64,000 bases of DNA from Ectopseudomonas composti (lineage in GTDB: Bacteria; Pseudomonadota; Gammaproteobacteria; Pseudomonadales; Pseudomonadaceae). The notes beneath the pieces are model-generated. The model was not told where the DNA came from, did not search any database, and saw nothing but the letters and a program-made list of their open reading frames with translations. The position numbers were made by a program, and so were the translations under genes. The number at the start of each line of letters is the position of its first letter. The first letter of the stretch is position 1. This document shows, in pieces, positions 61,945 through 64,000 of this stretch. Location: positions 1 to 64,000 of the forward strand of contig NZ_FOWP01000005.1 in assembly GCF_900115475.1 (NCBI RefSeq), given 5' to 3'.

Positions 61945-62847
61945 CTAGCCGAGGACCTTGTCGGCGGTATACACCGCCTCGTCGAGAAACACGTTGACCG
62001 CCGGGTGGTCGCGCTCGCCCTTGCGGTAGGCGAGGAAGACGCCGCGTTGGATATCGGGCGCCAGCGGCACGGCTGTAACACCAGGCAGTGGGCGCACCAG
62101 GCGCAGGCCGGAGACGATGGAGATGGAGTTGCCCGAGGCGACCATGGCCGCGACCATCTCGAAGCCGGCGCAGTGGGCGTTGATGCGCGGCGCATAGCCC
62201 GAGCGGCGGCACAGGTTGGTGATGAATTCGCCGAAGGAGCTGCCAGTGGAGTCCAGCGCCCAGGCTTCGTCGCGCAGCTCGGCGATGGTCAGGCTGTCGC
62301 GCCGGGCCAAGGCATGGTCGATGGGTAGCAGCACGTGCAGCTGGTCCTGGGTCAGGGGAATCAGCGCGTAGTTCTCGCGGTTCTCGTCGGGCTGCACGGC
62401 CAGATCATCGATCACCGCCACGTCGATCTGCCAGGCGCCAAGAGCGCTGAGGCTTTCCTGTGGTTCCAGCTCCAGCACCACCACGTTCAGCCGCGGGTAA
62501 GCGCTGCGCAGCGCACGCACGGTTTCCGCGATCACTGCCACGGCGATCGAGGGGAAGGCGGCCACGCGCAGTTCGCCGGCGATCTCGCCGCGCAGCAACG
62601 CCAGCTCCGAGCGCGCTTCGTCGAGGACCATGAGGATGCGTTCGGCATGCGCCACCAGGCGCTCGCCGGCCGGGGTCAGCACCACGCCGCGTCCGCGTCG
62701 TTCGATCAGCGCCATGTCCGCTTCGCGTTCGAGCTGAGACACCTGCTGTGAAACGGCCGAGGGCGTCAGGTGCAGCGACTCGGCAGCGGCGGCCATGGTG
62801 CGGCAGCGGGCCAGTTCACGCAGGGTGCGCAGGCGGGTGATGTCCAT
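61945..62847 (-). CDS. LysR-family transcriptional regulator
   Basis: 300 aa. N-terminal HTH (residues 1-60: 'LRELARCRTMAAAAESLHLTPSAVSQQVSQLEREADMALIER' region) and a binding-protein-like effector domain from about residue 90. It is divergent from the L-serine dehydratase gene across 183 bp of AT-rich sequence, so a role in controlling serine catabolism is likely but not shown. Confidence 0.87.
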   Translation of the reverse strand: MDITRLRTLRELARCRTMAAAAESLHLTPSAVSQQVSQLEREADMALIERRGRGVVLTPAGERLVAHAERILMVLDEARSELALLRGEIAGELRVAAFPSIAVAVIAETVRALRSAYPRLNVVVLELEPQESLSALGAWQIDVAVIDDLAVQPDENRENYALIPLTQDQLHVLLPIDHALARRDSLTIAELRDEAWALDSTGSSFGEFITNLCRRSGYAPRINAHCAGFEMVAAMVASGNSISIVSGLRLVRPLPGVTAVPLAPDIQRGVFLAYRKGERDHPAVNVFLDEAVYTADKVLG

Positions 62848-63030
62848 GGCGCGATCTCAATAGTTAAGGGTCGCTAACGAATAGGTTAAAAATAAATCAG
62901 TATACATAATGATATGGCCGGCCTTAGATAGAGATATCCACACGCGCTGAACCGGGCGCGTGGTTCACCCACATAAAGGCATCGCTGAAAACCCGGTTTT
63001 CAGCCGTGCCCACAGAAGAAGAATCTCGCC

Positions 63031-64000
63031 ATGGCTATCAGCGTTTTCGACCTGTTCAAAGTCGGTATCGGCCCCTCCAGCTCCCACACCGTCGGCCCGA
63101 TGCGCGCGGCCGCGCTGTTCACCCACGCGCTGGAGAACCACGGCCACATGCCGCAGGTGACCCGTGTCGCCGCCGAGCTGTATGGCTCGCTGGGCGCCAC
63201 CGGCAAGGGCCACGGCAGTGACAAAGCGGTGCTGCTCGGCCTCAGCGGTTACGAGCCGGACACCGTCGACGTCGATCAGGTACCCGGCTACATCGAGGCG
63301 ATCCGTCGCGACAAGCGCATCGTCCTGGCCGGCAAGCACTCTGTCGCCTTCGACGAGAAGGCCGACCTGAAGATGTTCCGCAAGGCGCTGCCGCTGCATG
63401 CCAATGGCCTGCGCTTCGCCGCCTTCGATGCCGCTGGCATTCAGGTGCACGAGGCCACCTATTACTCGGTGGGCGGCGGCTTCGTGGTCAGCGAGGCGAT
63501 CCTCGCCGACGGCTCCAAGCACAAGGTCATCGCCCCGGATGCCACCAGCCTGCCGCTGCCGTTCAGCAGTGGCACCGACCTGCTGCGCCTGGCGCGCGAG
63601 AACGGCATCGGCATTGCCGAGGTGATGCGCCGCAACGAACGCCACTGGCGCAGTGACGAAGAGACCGATGCCGGCTTGCTGGAAATCTGGAAGGTGATGC
63701 AGGCCTGCGTCGACCGTGGCTGCCGCACCGAGGGCATCCTGCCGGGCGGCTTCAAGGTACGCCGCCGCGCCGCGATCCTGGCACGCAAGCTGGGCGGCTT
63801 CCAGCGCAGCTACCTGGAAGACCCACTGCGCATGCTCGACTGGGTCAACCTCTGGGCCCTGGCGGTGAACGAGGAAAACGCCGCCGGTGGCCGCGTGGTC
63901 ACTGCACCAACCAACGGCGCCGCCGGCATTATCCCGGCCGTGCTGCACTACTACGCCAACGCCATTTCCGGCGCCAGCGAGCGCGGCATCATCGACTTTC
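63031..64000 (+). CDS. sdaA: L-serine ammonia-lyase (Fe-S type), 3' end outside window
   Basis: The first 323 residues are seen; the family is about 458 aa. Converts L-serine to pyruvate and ammonia with a [4Fe-4S] cluster. '[22 protein letters not shown]' at the N-terminus is the single-chain SdaA signature, and '[19 protein letters not shown]' marks the start of the alpha-domain. Starts at the ATG at 63031 and runs off the window end. Confidence 0.93.
   Translation, partial: MAISVFDLFKVGIGPSSSHTVGPMRAAALFTHALENHGHMPQVTRVAAELYGSLGATGKGHGSDKAVLLGLSGYEPDTVDVDQVPGYIEAIRRDKRIVLAGKHSVAFDEKADLKMFRKALPLHANGLRFAAFDAAGIQVHEATYYSVGGGFVVSEAILADGSKHKVIAPDATSLPLPFSSGTDLLRLARENGIGIAEVMRRNERHWRSDEETDAGLLEIWKVMQACVDRGCRTEGILPGGFKVRRRAAILARKLGGFQRSYLEDPLRMLDWVNLWALAVNEENAAGGRVVTAPTNGAAGIIPAVLHYYANAISGASERGIIDF

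Overview
The window is about 64 kb of GC-rich bacterial chromosome that is almost certainly from Pseudomonas, and most likely from the P. mendocina/oleovorans/alcaligenes side of the genus. This rests on gene content and on gene order that follows the P. aeruginosa PA5498-PA5541 neighbourhood as I remember it: znuA-zur-znuCB, a lipoprotein, metNIQ, uvrD, a GntR/aminotransferase/glutamine-synthetase-like block, then cobW-DUF1826-zigA-dksA2-folE2-gammaCA-pyrC2. Short palindromic REP families between genes are also typical of the genus. I saw no rRNA, tRNA, CRISPR array, transposase or prophage.

Layout. 1-5.9 kb is an accessory region. It holds two related two-membrane-segment proteins (probably a type VI secretion/toxin-associated family, DUF6708-like), small unknown genes, a decayed copy of one of them, and a decayed copy of the 3' end of the neighbouring MFS gene. 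One of these genes contains an 11-G tract. 6.1-9.4 kb is the zinc uptake system (znuA divergent from zur-znuC-znuB). 9.5-13.1 kb is a lipoprotein gene and the methionine importer metNIQ. 13.2-24.1 kb, all on the minus strand, is a complete heme-acquisition locus: sigma factor hasI, anti-sigma hasS, receptor hasR, hemophore hasA, type I secretion hasDEF, then heme oxygenase hemO and a DUF454 membrane gene. Fur-type boxes lie before hasI and hasR. 24-31.7 kb holds a LysR regulator, a VOC protein, an unknown helical protein, a large PAS-GGDEF-EAL protein and uvrD.

31.9-41.6 kb has tandem TRAP solute-binding lipoproteins, a TetR regulator, a Tim44-like membrane protein, an ElaA acetyltransferase and an SMI1/KNR4 protein. 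It ends with a GntR regulator divergent from a class III aminotransferase plus a glutamine-synthetase-like ligase, with two identical operator palindromes in the shared promoter. 41.6-48 kb is housekeeping and signalling: thioesterase, diguanylate cyclase, zinc-ribbon protein, hydrolase and a first COG0523 GTPase. A candidate small RNA ends at about 48.16 kb.

48.3-56.2 kb is a zinc-sparing cluster. One near-perfect Zur box (50620-50634) sits between dksA2-zigA-DUF1826 and folE2-hisI2-yidD-gammaCA-pyrC2, and a second threonyl-tRNA synthetase gene follows. With znu/zur at the other end, the window carries both arms of the zinc-starvation response, while the has locus supplies iron as heme. 56-64 kb contains DUF2207 and LemA membrane proteins, a CNMP/CBS/DUF294 protein with a DEDDh exonuclease, a small DUF2986 gene, and a LysR gene divergent from an L-serine dehydratase gene cut by the window end.

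Family names come from recognition of sequence motifs, not from database searches. Statements about synteny with P. aeruginosa are from memory.
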